Positions 1 through 22,541 of a stretch of 29,076 nucleotides of DNA are shown piece after piece (within the stretch, counting starts at the first letter, position 1; every line of letters begins with the position of its first letter). The DNA comes from Pigoraptor chileana (Eukaryota > Opisthokonta > Filasterea): positions 3,584-32,659 of the forward strand of contig CALSCR010000522.1 in assembly GCA_943704495.1 (NCBI GenBank), written 5' to 3'. The notes under the pieces were generated by a model. It had not been told where the DNA came from, did not search any database, and was given only the letters and a program-made list of their open reading frames with translations. A program made the position numbers and the translations under genes.

Positions 1-2869
1 GTGCAAAAACAGTACAAGTATAGGAAAATGCGAAAAATGACAAAAATGCGTTCCGCCCGCGCACTAGATTCAACAAATAGATACACACACACACACACCT
101 CTGAATTCGTTGGCGATGCAACCATTTTCCGGCCTCGGATCCGACCACAGCAAATCAAGCAATTGTCGCCACTCGTCGTTATTCACGCCCTCGTCGCCCT
201 TTGTCGGGGGTTTGAGTACCGACTTGTACCTGAAATGCAGATTCACGTGGCGTTGTAAGTAACAAAATCGTCTGTCGGTCCATTGGCGAGACAGATTAGG
301 ATTCAAGTCAGTGCCTTAAGTGCTGTGACTCCACAGAAAGGAAAGTTTGGCGAGACAGAGAGAGGGGATTGAAGACAAGTATGACACTTGCGTGGTCAAT
401 TATGATTGCTGTGCGTGTCTGTTGGTAAATTGTGTATGTGTATGTACTATTATCTGCATGTGACGAGCCAAATGCTTTCCCAGACACCCCCACATAAAAC
501 AAGATCACAAACGCACATAACACAACACACAATCGCACACAAAACTATCCACCTCCCCCACTCTGCTGCAACACCCACCTTCCGCGCGGGATGGTTGAGA
601 GATAGGCAAAGTCCGTCTTATCAGACACTCCGCCGTGCACGACCAGCACCTTACGCTCAATAACACACGCGAGCGGAAGATACGAAAAGAGATCCGCAAA
701 TAGCTTGACAATAATCTGCGCTTTCTCAGCGTACTTTGCCATGATTTCCTGTTCACGACATGCACAGAGACAAGACAAGACACACATTAAAATGTCAGAA
801 ATATGTGATGAAAATGTTAGTTAGTCCATGCGAGCGATGATGAAGAGTTCAAAGGATACATCGACACACACACGTGACGAGAAAGTTCGTGTTGCACGCG
901 AACAATAACAATAATAATAACAACAACAACAAACAACAAAAATAATAACAACAATAAGGAGCAACAACAGCAGCAAACAACAACAAGCGCGCACCTTGAT
1001 GAATCCGTATCGGAGGTTCATGACATAGTCCTCGTGGTTGCCCCGGTTGATCCGCACGGCATTCGGATACGCAATCATAAACGCAAAAATAATCACGGCG
1101 CATTCCACCGAGTGCGTCCCACGGTCGACAAAATCCCCATTGAACAAGTAAGGATTATCGTCCGACGGATAGCCGTTGCGCGAAAATATGGCCATAAGGT
1201 CGTCCAGCTTCCCGTGCAGGTCCCCAACGATTGTAGCTTTCCTGGAGGATAGTGCAATCGACAGAGTTGTGATGTTTGGTTGCGCCTTGAGGACGTCGCG
1301 TGTGTGTTGCAATATGTTGACGACATAACGTGCATGCAGGGGCACGTTGGGTCGGCTCTTGAAAGACTCGGCAATGGCGAGTGCTGCGGCCGCGCCAACC
1401 GTGTCGGGTAGATGTATGCCCGCATATGTGGATTCAATGTCTATCGTGTGTATATCAATGGTCGCCTTCTTTTTCGAGGGGGCGGCTGGGGCATCCGGAG
1501 TTGACGCAGGTACATCCGACGATGACCCTGCCACAATGTGGAATTTTCGAGTTGTATGTTACAAAAAGTGTGTGCAAGATCCCATGCACAAACGTAACAA
1601 CAAAAGCACGCATTGCGCTTAGCATGCTGAGTGTTATGAAACACCGCAGTAAGAAAAAGTCCCCCTCACCTTCGAATCCTCCCGCAACCTTCAGGCCTGA
1701 CGACTTCGGAAGGTGCTCCAGAAGATGGTTGAAAAACTCGTACATGCGCATCTGCATCACAAACAAAACGCACGCACGGTCACGCGAGATTCAACAAAAG
1801 CAACTGAGACAAAACTAAAGCATGCCAGCATTCGTACTCATTGATGCAATACGATCCACTAAGTAATCAACAATACAATGCTGATGGTGAATCATTAGAT
1901 GTACAGCAGATTTCGCAAAATAATCATGGAGCAGTAGTGATCATGCAGCGCGCGCACCTGGTCATGTTCGCCGCGGTATTCGATGTTCTGGAATATGGTC
2001 CAGTTGACCTTCTGACGGAGCTCAAGCTTAGCGACGTGACGACGGTACCACTTTTGGATGAGAAGTGCAGATCGCATGGCTGCAGATGGAAAGGATTAGG
2101 GAAACGTGGGATACACAAGAATGGTTAGTTGTCTGCAAGATGACAAAATTGTTCTCAGACATGCATTTGAAAATGGATTGCACAATATGTTGCCCCCTTC
2201 GATCGACTTTCACGACACCACCACTCGCGAGGGAGTCGCCAATAAAGATATCGTTGATCTGCATTCTAATGCGCACATTAAGTGCAAGATACAGTTCAAA
2301 CACCCACTGATCTCAATCTCCCTCAGCCCTGTAACACTTCCATCGTCCGAGAAGTCCCTCAACGTCGCCGCGTTCGGCGCATGCGCAGGGATCATTGAGT
2401 TGCCATGGCCAGGAGTTGTCGGTGTGATCACCGTTGGGATGGAGCCCCCGTTGAGCGCAGCATTGGATGCTCCCTTTCCTGCCGTCCCAGGCAGTGAGCT
2501 CGCCGAAATACTGCGCGCCGCAATGGCTGCTGCGCCTGTGCCGGCGGCAGGAGCATTCTTGGGCGTTGTCGGCCGATTTGCCTCTGCTGCTTTCACAGCC
2601 TCGACTCCCTTCGGTGCGCCATTCGTAATGGGCGCAGGCCCTACTTTTGTGGCAGATCCCGATGATGCCTGCTTTGGCGCTGCATCCTTTGTGCTGTTTG
2701 GTTTCGCCGGTTCGCTCGGTGTCGCGCTTTTGTGTGCGGATTCTACTTTTGCGACAGCGGGCGCGACTTTGTTGCCGCCGCCATTGGTTGCCGGTGTTGG
2801 CGCAGCTGTTTGCGCAGTGGACGGAGCACCTGAAACGACGGCCGTTGATTTCGAAGAACCGCAACCCAT
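1..2869 (-). CDS. PPEF: PPEF/RdgC-type Ser/Thr protein phosphatase, 3' part beyond window edge
   Basis: Six exons read on the minus strand: 2869-2308, 2079-1958, 1751-1670, 1527-995, 748-579 and 229-99. All are in phase, giving 533 residues before the gene leaves the window. The protein starts MGCGSSK, a myristoylation/palmitoylation-type signal also typical of animal PPEFs. A low-complexity Ala/Thr/Pro linker of about 170 residues follows, then an IQ calmodulin-binding motif (IQKWYRR, from residue 195). The PPP catalytic motifs follow: GDLHG (357-361), GDFVDRG (386-392), RGNHE (417-421) and VHGG (about 470-473), then an LWSDP block in the last exon. In the family this is a metal-dependent phosphatase controlled by calmodulin at the IQ motif and by C-terminal EF-hands. 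The second half of the catalytic domain and any EF-hands lie left of position 1. A Met 17 codons upstream is in frame, but MGCGSSK fits the family. The PPEF call is firm; whether it is closer to PPEF1 or PPEF2 cannot be said. Confidence 0.93.
901..990. repeat. AAC/AAT-rich tract in PPEF intron
   Basis: Plus-strand AACAAT/AACAAC repeats within the PPEF intron 749-994. Read on the gene's own (minus) strand this is a TTG-rich tract directly after the donor, the same orientation as in the FRY introns. Confidence 0.9.
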
Positions 2870-3350
2870 TCCTTCTTCTTTTTTGGAGACACGCACGAGT
2901 GTGCAAGCGGAATTGCACACCCGACAGGTCGCACGAAGACTACGACCGCGCGCGGATGACGGCCCTCATCCAGAAACACAATTTCACGTCCTACTGAAAT
3001 CGATCGTTTCGATCAACATATATCGGCTTCAAAAGCAAGACGCAGCAGTTAGATGGCCAAACTCAGCTATTTCTTTGCGTGCCGTATCACTTGAACGTTT
3101 TTGAACAACCTCAAATAGGTCTTCACAATCACCGATAAAACGATTAAAATCTGAGAAAGATCCATACCATCCTATTGGCACTCCGTCTCGCGGGTTCAGT
3201 GACCAACCTCACTAAAGCCAATGTGTCCGTCCGCCCTTGGTCATCAATTATTTTCCATCACATGTTTGTATAGAAATGGCTTGAAACCAGAATTATTTTT
3301 ATTAGACATTTTTTTTTAATGTTGTCGCACCGTTGGGGACCATAGAAACG

Positions 3351-3380
3351 GGCACGTGACCTTGCAGCCAGGCACGTGAC
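3351..3380. promoter_or_regulatory. Duplicated CACGTG (E-box/G-box-like) element
   Basis: The exact 10-mer GGCACGTGAC occurs at 3351-3360 and again at 3371-3380, 20 bp apart start to start, about two helical turns. The CACGTG core is the known target of bHLH/bHLH-ZIP factors (Myc, USF, TFEB and Cbf1 types). The pair lies about 480 bp upstream of the PPEF start codon in the divergent region. CACGTG also occurs many times inside coding sequence in this window, so only the exact spaced duplication is notable. A regulatory role is inferred. Confidence 0.35.
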
Positions 3381-4341
3381 AGTGAGAAGGTCTCGCCGAG
3401 ATGTCGCCAATCCTCCCCCGCCCCACCGATGAATCTGAAACTCATGAATCACCGACCGGCCTCACACCCCCTCAATGAGAACTCGTAAAACAATGACTGC
3501 ACGTCTAGGGTGACTTGAATTCCGTCATCAGAGAGCCGGCGGGTGGCGCAAACTGAAACTGACATAGCCGTCACAGTCGCTCAGTTTTGGCAGTGCACAG
3601 TCTGGCTCCCTGACATCCAAATTCAGTCAACCGCCGCCGCGCTGCCGTCCGCTTCAGTTCTCGCCAACTGTCTCCCGCACTGACCCGACGGCCCTTTGCA
3701 CCACCAGAACAATGGGATCATTTAATCCAGTTTGAACGATCTAAAGCATGAAGTCGCGATCGCGGGCAACACAAAGATGGAAAGTGGTTTTACAGAGCCC
3801 TGACTTTGATATTCCATTTGTCGCCCGAAGTCATTGATAGCCGAATGCGTAACCGACTGTGAAGGAAAAGCTGGCCACGCCCTGTGCAATACAAAAGGCA
3901 TCACCATCGGCAGCTTTATTCGGTTTTACAAGGGGACACCGTCGTGTCAGTCGTTCCATTATAATGGGCACACACAAAACACCGTAATAGGCACCACAGC
4001 ATTTCACCGATCCTCGACATCAGTTTCGTAGGTACTCAGTTCATCTATTTGTTCTCGGTTCACCGATTAGTCGATCCGCGTCCTGTGTCTGCTGTGATAT
4101 CACGACGGTTTTGTCTTTTGTTGAGATCACTAGAGCTTCAATGCCGGCGGACGGACAGCAGCCGGTTGTTGAAAGTCAACAACAAAAGGGTGTACTCCAG
4201 TCGACCGAATAAATTGATTTTATTTTGCATTTTGTGAGTGTTTTGCGGCATGTATTCAGATTAATTGTGGCGGGTAGTGTGTTATGTATGGGTTGAGTAT
4301 GGGATCCATGTCATTGGACGCAGTGCCTCAGATGACGGTCG

Positions 4342-4346
<5 letters not shown>

Positions 4347-4387
<41 letters not shown>
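4347..4387. repeat. (CA)n microsatellite
   Basis: An uninterrupted CA run of about 41 bp, followed by a degenerate CACACG/CACACA stretch to about 4440. It lies in the FRY 5' flank, about 515 bp before the FRY start codon. Confidence 0.95.
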
Positions 4388-4397
<10 letters not shown>

Positions 4398-4901
4398 ACA
4401 GAGACACTGGCAACACGAGACCTATTGACACACACACACAACGCAGCGTATACCCTGCACTCTAAACTCCGACGCACGTGCCTGTAATTCTGTGCATTGA
4501 GCCACTCGAACAATCAACTCCATCTAACACAAAAAGTACTTGTTTCACGCAACATCTGTTTGCTTCATGTTTGTATGCACCGGGGGCAACCCTAAAAATA
4601 TCGTTTCTCAATCCTACGCGCAGCAATTCGTTTTGTCTGCCTCCTCTTTGGGTGAACATATGATCGTTAAGCATCGCCATTCATCCATGGCCAAACTTGA
4701 TCTGTGAGAACTCGAGATTTCTCCGTCGTGTTTTTCATTGGCAAACGGATCCGGCACCGATGATGCGCTGTGCACGATAGATGCAACATTGACGGGGCTA
4801 CGGCCTCGACACTCGCACGACCAGTGCTGCGTAGTGTGCTCTCGCATACATCCCTTCGATCGCATCCTCACTGACGTGGAGGTGCGTGTGTAAAATCACT
4901 G

Positions 4902-17229
<12,328 letters not shown>

Positions 17230-18622
17230 AGTGGTGCACCGCTCATGGGCCGCCGTGTTGCTGTGTTACTGTGTTCCTCGTAAGTGCTTGCGTGCGTGCG
17301 TGCGTGTGTGTGATTTTCATTTAATTTCGGGTGCGGATGCGTTTTGTCATGTGAACTGAGGGCCTTCCACTTCACTCTTAATTTTCACTCTCTCTCCGTT
17401 TGCGAGTTCATGTGCATAGCGATAAAAAAAGTGGCCTGGCTCCAACATGTCTTTCTTGCTTCCTTCCCCTCTGCTGTAACGTCATTCATGTGGGCCCAAA
17501 TATTGTGGGCATCTATATTGCGCGCGTGCTTTTGTGTATTCTTTGTCTTTTATCACTTCCTGATTGACGGGTGTATAAACTGCGCGCACACGAGCGCTTG
17601 TATTGATTTATGGATGCAACAAGTGGGCTCTCACGCACGCACTCAGGAAAGCTATGCATGGTATGAAGTTCTGTTTGCTACACAGCTGACCATATACACA
17701 CAAAACATGCACATCATCATACGGAGCAGTCTCATGGATGACAGCAAGCCTTAATACACACATGACGTCATCGGCGGGTGGACAAGAAGTTCTTGCATGA
17801 AGTGGAGGCCACCGTCATGCAGATGGCCATAAGGAAATGTGTGCTATCGTCCATCTGTTTATCGCACACACACACACACACAAAGGGGCTCGTGGGTAGC
17901 ATAAGACCGCCTCGTGCATAATAGAAATGGGCGGCGCCAGACAGAATCGTGTGCTTGTATTTGAACGACACAAAGCAAACAAACATCGAAAGAAGTGCTT
18001 ACACGACACCCGATCGTATTACAAAAAGTGTGGGTGTGAGTGGATGTGGAGAGGGTGATAAGAATGTGTGTGTATGTGTGAGAGGGGTCTTGTTGTCAAC
18101 AAACATTTGTGGGAACGCAAAAACGACGCGAACGCAAAACGCAATTCAAAATAAGAGGAATAAGCATTGGACCACCACAAAAAAAAAGGCAGTCCACTTC
18201 CCAGCAATGACAAAGGCATTTCAAATTGCATATGAAAGCCGTTGGTCAACAGACAGAATGAAAAGAGACGAATGCGGAGGATGTGCGACAGAGGAGGATG
18301 TGCGCAGGACAGCTGCCCGGACACAATCGCGGCGATCATTCTGGAACACATAAAAGCACCCCCACACACACATACACACAGCCATGCATCCGCGACACAG
18401 GTATGATGAAAGATGCGCTCTGTGCATAGTGCAGAATTACCAGGACCGCATGACGCGCACGAGGAGATTCGCGTGTCTTATAAGAACCATATTAACGACT
18501 GCATCTGCCCAAAGCAGTGCTAAAGGGGTGGGGTTATGACGAAAGAGGAAGGACATGGCGTGAAGATGAATATGTGTGTGTGCGTGTGTGCGTCGGGCGA
18601 GCGTCAGGCGTGCATGGCTGCT
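17230..18622. other. Convergent intergenic region (FRY 3' flank / unrecognised gene 3' flank)
   Basis: The region lies between the FRY stop codon and the stop codon of the minus-strand gene, so it holds both 3' UTRs. It contains a TGCG/TG repeat near 17289-17312 and a short CA run near 17865-17882. I found no coding exon with family resemblance and no clear canonical AATAAA in the expected orientation for either gene. Confidence 0.6.
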
Positions 18623-20413
18623 TCACAGGAGGATGCACTTTGCGCCGCAGAGCTCCTTGACGCCCAACTGACCCACGAGGCGCGTGTCCACAGAAACCTT
18701 GTCTTTCTTCACAGTAATTATCGTCCGCGAAAACTCTGGCGACCTTGAGGCAGATGTGCGCTCTGTAAAAAACTGCAATGTGTGTGTGCAAATATATGGG
18801 GAGGATGGGAAGAGACAGAGGGAAACAAAAGGGCGTCAGTCGATAATTGTGCTGTTCAGATTTAATTGTGCGAGTGACGATCGGCATACATGGCCGTCCA
18901 TACGTTTACAAATGGACGATAGGATTGCAAGCATACGCACACGCATACGCACACAGCACAGCACATTTACCTCCACAGTGAAATTTTCAAACTTATCATC
19001 GGGTCCCTTCCCAACAAATCGCGGGGCGCGGATGAGCTTTGCACCAAATGACGAATCAAATTCGGCACACGCCTCACGTGCCTGTGAGCATAACATACAA
19101 AACGCACTGCATCAGCACTGGGCATTGACCGTAACAAAGTCCCACGCAGCCAATAGTATCATTCCGCATAAACACACACGAATGCACACACATACATTCA
19201 CACAATCCCACAAATACACATTTACAAACATTCCGCACAAACACACTTTCACATGCATACATACACACACACACACACACGCACACACACCTTGACGGTT
19301 GCCTTTCCACCGCCAACGACATTCGGCGCATGGTGGCTCAGAAGCATGCCAAACACCCTTGCGCAATCCTGCGGCGTGGGCACCAGAAGTATCTTCTTTG
19401 TGAGCTCCTCCGACTTGCGTCGCGACAGAGGCGGCTTCTCCCCGCTTGCCCGCCCGCTGCGTATGCTGTTTTCCGACGCATCCCTTGTGCGCGAGACAGA
19501 ACGTATGCTCGCTTCGGTGTGGTCCCTCTTGAACGACTGGTAGTTGTCGCCAGCAGGCTCCTTGCGCACAGAACGTATGCTGCTCTCGCTGCCGTTGCGC
19601 TTAATTGACCTCACACTCAGCTCCGTTGCGTCGCGCTTGAATGCGCCGCCAGCACCCGCACCCGCACCTACACCCTGGCTCACAGCGTCCTCGTCATCTG
19701 CCAGCGGAATGTCGTCATTTGGTTCGCCTGCGTTTGCAGTCTTGAGAGCGGCTGCGGTTGGTATGTGTGTGCACAGCGAGTGTTGATGATCGGTTATTGT
19801 TTGTTTGTTTGCTTGGATTGCGCGTGTGTGTGTGTGTGTGTGTGTGCAGATTCTCACCCGTGTCGTCGTTGCCGGAGGGAAGGATGCCGTGCATATCCGC
19901 AAGAGACTTCCGCCTCGTCAGCCGCTTTCGCCAGCGCTGAAGAATGGCAATGACCGATGCCTCAAACCCAAACACTTCACACGCAAAGCACACAAAACAG
20001 AAAGGCATACGTGTCATTAGCAAGTACACACGTCGGGGTTGTGGTGCTCATATGCAGGCGCTACTTTACCCACGTAAACACACACACACACATGCACACG
20101 CACGCCCCCTAATGTACAAGCACACATAATAACATAATAGCTTACGCACCGACGCCATTGCCTGGCATATAGACGCCGACAGTGCCGTCCTTGCACCCGC
20201 TCTCCTGCGTGAATGAGCGCAAGTCCTGGGCGCGGAATGCAACGCCAGTGTTTTCGGTATATTCGAGATAGTTGTCACTTCCTTCGACATCGAGCGTCTC
20301 CAGAAACACTTCAATCTCTATGGGCGTCCGCCTGGGTTGTTGGGGCAAAGAAACGCAGTTGGGCGAAAAGAATTCACAGTCAGCAGGTGAACAGGGTGGC
20401 AGGGTGGCAGGGT

Positions 20414-20447
<34 letters not shown>

Positions 20448-21694
20448 ACAAAAAATTTAAGAAATTTCGAATCATTTTGTCCTTTGATTTCACATCAGTC
20501 ACCAGGTATGGAATTCCAGTATTGACATGAGAGACTGAGTTTGGAACAAAATGGAGACCAAAAACGCCAACAGCGACGCCACATCATCACGGAAGATCAC
20601 ACAAGCACACCGCCGCTTTCTGACAGAGCTGCTGTTAGTGGGCGATGTGATCACAACTATGGGACACAAGAGGCAGTGGAATAACAAAGCGTGCGGTGTG
20701 CGGAGTTGGTGGTGCTTGTGCGTTTTTCGATTGCGCGGTTTCACTTGGGTACCCACTTGAGCACAACGGCCGTCTGCAGCTGCACAATGTACATGAGGTA
20801 CTCGCGCATGGCACGCGACTTTGACAGAAAATGCTCCTTGAAGAGCGCGTTGCACTCATCCCTGCAATGACGATGGCGAAACATTGTGTGTGTATGCGTG
20901 TGTGTGTGTGTGTAAGTATGTGTATGTATGTTCGTAATATGTGTCTGTGTGGCTCTGTGTGTCGTGCATATGAGCAGATGTACGTTCGTGTGTATCTGTC
21001 TCTGTATGTCTGTATAAGTAAACATGTGTAATGTGTTTAGTAGCTGTGTACAAATGCGGATGTATGTGTGTTTGTGTGGTTGTGTGTGTATGTGTGCATG
21101 TGTGCATACTGCACTGCAACTTCCGCCACACGGTTCGGAGCCAAGTACTTCACCGAAACGCGAACAAAACAAAGACTGTGCATACACACTCTTAATGCGT
21201 CCACCAACAACACTCACATTCCGAAGCGAATCGAGCCATTTTCAAGATAAAGTCCAATGCTTTCTCGCTCATAAAGGGCATTGTCATGCTCTTCCAAACT
21301 GCTCTTCATGTCGACGATGCGAAAGAAGATTGTTGGTCGCGGGAACCTTGGAAGTTGGATGAGTATGTCGTCCTGGTGCATATTATTTCCACGGAAATTA
21401 CACGAAAATGGGTAAGGACTTTACGAGTTTGACACAAACGCAAGGTCTTCAAAATGAAAGATGCATCAGGAGTGTGGAGGACAGACGCACAACAACCGTT
21501 GATCTTCTGAATGCATGCTGCAAATGAAGCACACGCGAGTATTGCACGATGTGAGTGGATGCGCTCATGCAGCCCACCTGCTGCTGTGAGTACCGCTTGA
21601 ACATAGAGTGCTTTGATGCAGCCTTGAGTATGGCGGCGCGCAGCATGAGGGGATCTAGCGTATCCGCCGGTGTCGTCACATTTGCGTGTGACAT
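18623..21694 (-). CDS. Unrecognised 452-residue protein with CaaX-like C-terminus
   Basis: Eight exons on the minus strand: 21694-21578, 21372-21218, 20861-20757, 20331-20150, 19974-19858, 19751-19291, 19081-18971 and 18733-18623. They join in phase. The start has a strong Kozak-like context (GCCGCCATGT). The N-terminal 190 residues look globular (IQLPRFPRPTIFFRIVD, ALFKEHFLSKSRAMREYLMY, PIEIEVFLETLD). A basic patch follows (RWRKRLTRRK, around 200-210), then a Gly/Ala and acidic linker. Residues 264-325 hold four degenerate KRDxTExSIRSV-like copies, and RRKS lies at 336-339. A second ordered-looking block ends at Cys-Ile-Leu-Leu, which fits a geranylgeranylation CaaX box. I do not recognise the family. 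Two acceptors are weak (GAAG at exon 5, AGAG at exon 8), so the edges of exons 5 and 8 are least certain. If the CaaX box is real, membrane attachment is the likely consequence. Confidence 0.7.
19261..19290. repeat. AC tract abutting a splice donor
   Basis: Plus-strand AC repeat which, on the gene's minus strand, is a GT run that begins exactly at the exon 6 donor (GTCAAG|GTGTGTG). Confidence 0.9.
20413..20442. repeat. GT tract in intron 3 of the unrecognised gene
   Basis: Plus-strand GT run of about 30 bp. On the gene's minus strand it is a CA tract about 80 bp before the exon 4 acceptor, matching the CA-near-acceptor orientation seen in the FRY introns. Confidence 0.9.
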
Positions 21695-22046
21695 GGCGGC
21701 GAGGCCCTCTCCGATGCAGCGGATTAGAGTTTTGCAATGCAAATATTCGGTCGGCGGATACGGAATCGGCGGGATAGTTATGAAATGCCGTATGGCAACA
21801 CGAGTGTCGTTGGATGCGAATCAAACACGAGTGATTCCAAGCTTTGAAAACTATTCGATTCTGAGAGGTAGAATGATCAAAGCGCACTCCTTTACTGTCT
21901 ATAACTCTTCTTTTGAGTATGTCTATTGAATATGGCATGCATGGCAAAAAAACGCATTGTCTTGTCTAAATTGCGTGGGGAAAGTTGTGGTTGAAAAGTG
22001 TCACAGAGACAGAGATTATGTGAGAGAGTGTTGTGTGCGTGCTTGC

Positions 22047-22092
22047 GTGTGTGTGTGTGTGTGTGTGCGTGTGTGTGTGTGTGTGTGTGTGC
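22047..22092. repeat. (GT)n microsatellite in a divergent promoter region
   Basis: GT run of about 46 bp with one GC interruption, between the unrecognised gene and KATNAL2. Unlike most tracts here it is not obviously intronic. Confidence 0.9.
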
Positions 22093-22180
22093 ACCCGCAG
22101 TTGAAGCAGAGTGAAGGAGAGAAAGGTTGGCGAGAATCCGCAACCGCTTATGATTGGCCCAAAATAAATTTAAATTGCTG

Positions 22181-22190
22181 TCACGTGATC
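22181..22190. promoter_or_regulatory. CACGTG motif in the KATNAL2 divergent promoter
   Basis: TCACGTGATC contains the palindromic E-box/G-box core, about 350 bp before the KATNAL2 start codon and 30 bp from an inverted CCAAT box. It shares the CACGTGA core with the duplicated element at 3351-3380. Function is inferred from the motif only. Confidence 0.25.
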
Positions 22191-22541
22191 ATGTGGAATG
22201 TGCGAGAGTGCGGACTCTGTCTCGAGTGAATAATGTGAAACGCCCCTCAAAATCAGCCATAAAATAGTGGCTTTTTCAAATTAGGGGTGCCGCACTAAAC
22301 TGACACATTCCACTTCGACGCCTTTGGAGTTTTCACACAGTGACCTACTGATTGCTACTATGGAATAGATGAAGACTAATCTCAACGACAAAAGCAACTT
22401 CAATCGGACGGCATCACACAGGAAGTACTTGCATACACACATGAAGGCATAAAGTGAAAGAATAATACCGCGGAAGTTGTGGTGTGCCTGAAGAGAGATA
22501 TATGAAAGGGTTTGGATGCGCTGCTGTGTGTAAGTGAGAGG

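Larger units (their letters stand above)
2870..4901. other. Divergent intergenic region between PPEF and FRY
   Basis: This 2.0 kb stretch separates two genes read away from each other, so it should hold both promoters and both 5' UTRs. I see no convincing coding exon on either strand; the open frames are short and lack family resemblance. It holds an AT-rich patch (about 3290-3320), a duplicated 10-bp CACGTG-containing element (3351-3380) and an AC microsatellite (4347-4387). Transcription start sites cannot be read from sequence alone, and a non-coding first exon for either gene cannot be excluded. Confidence 0.6.
21695..22541. other. Divergent intergenic region before KATNAL2
   Basis: The 847 bp between two divergent start codons should hold both promoters and 5' UTRs. 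It contains a GT microsatellite (about 22047-22092), an inverted CCAAT box (ATTGG near 22152), an AT-rich patch (AAATAAATTTAAA, near 22161-22175) and a CACGTG palindrome at 22182-22187. No coding exon was seen. The promoter elements are motif matches only. Confidence 0.55.

Noticed and set aside
2106-3104. A 332-codon open frame on the plus strand over PPEF exon 1
   Set aside because: Antisense to the PPEF MGCGSSK exon and its Ala-rich linker; its hydrophobic Ala/Pro composition is the mirror of that linker.
3241-4260. Possible transposon remnant in the PPEF-FRY spacer
   Set aside because: I saw no terminal inverted repeats, target duplications or transposase-like coding sequence.
18684-19295. 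Long plus-strand frames rich in Thr-His or Cys-Val in AC/GT tracts
   Set aside because: AC and GT microsatellites translate into endless THTHT or VCVCV without stops. These are not proteins.
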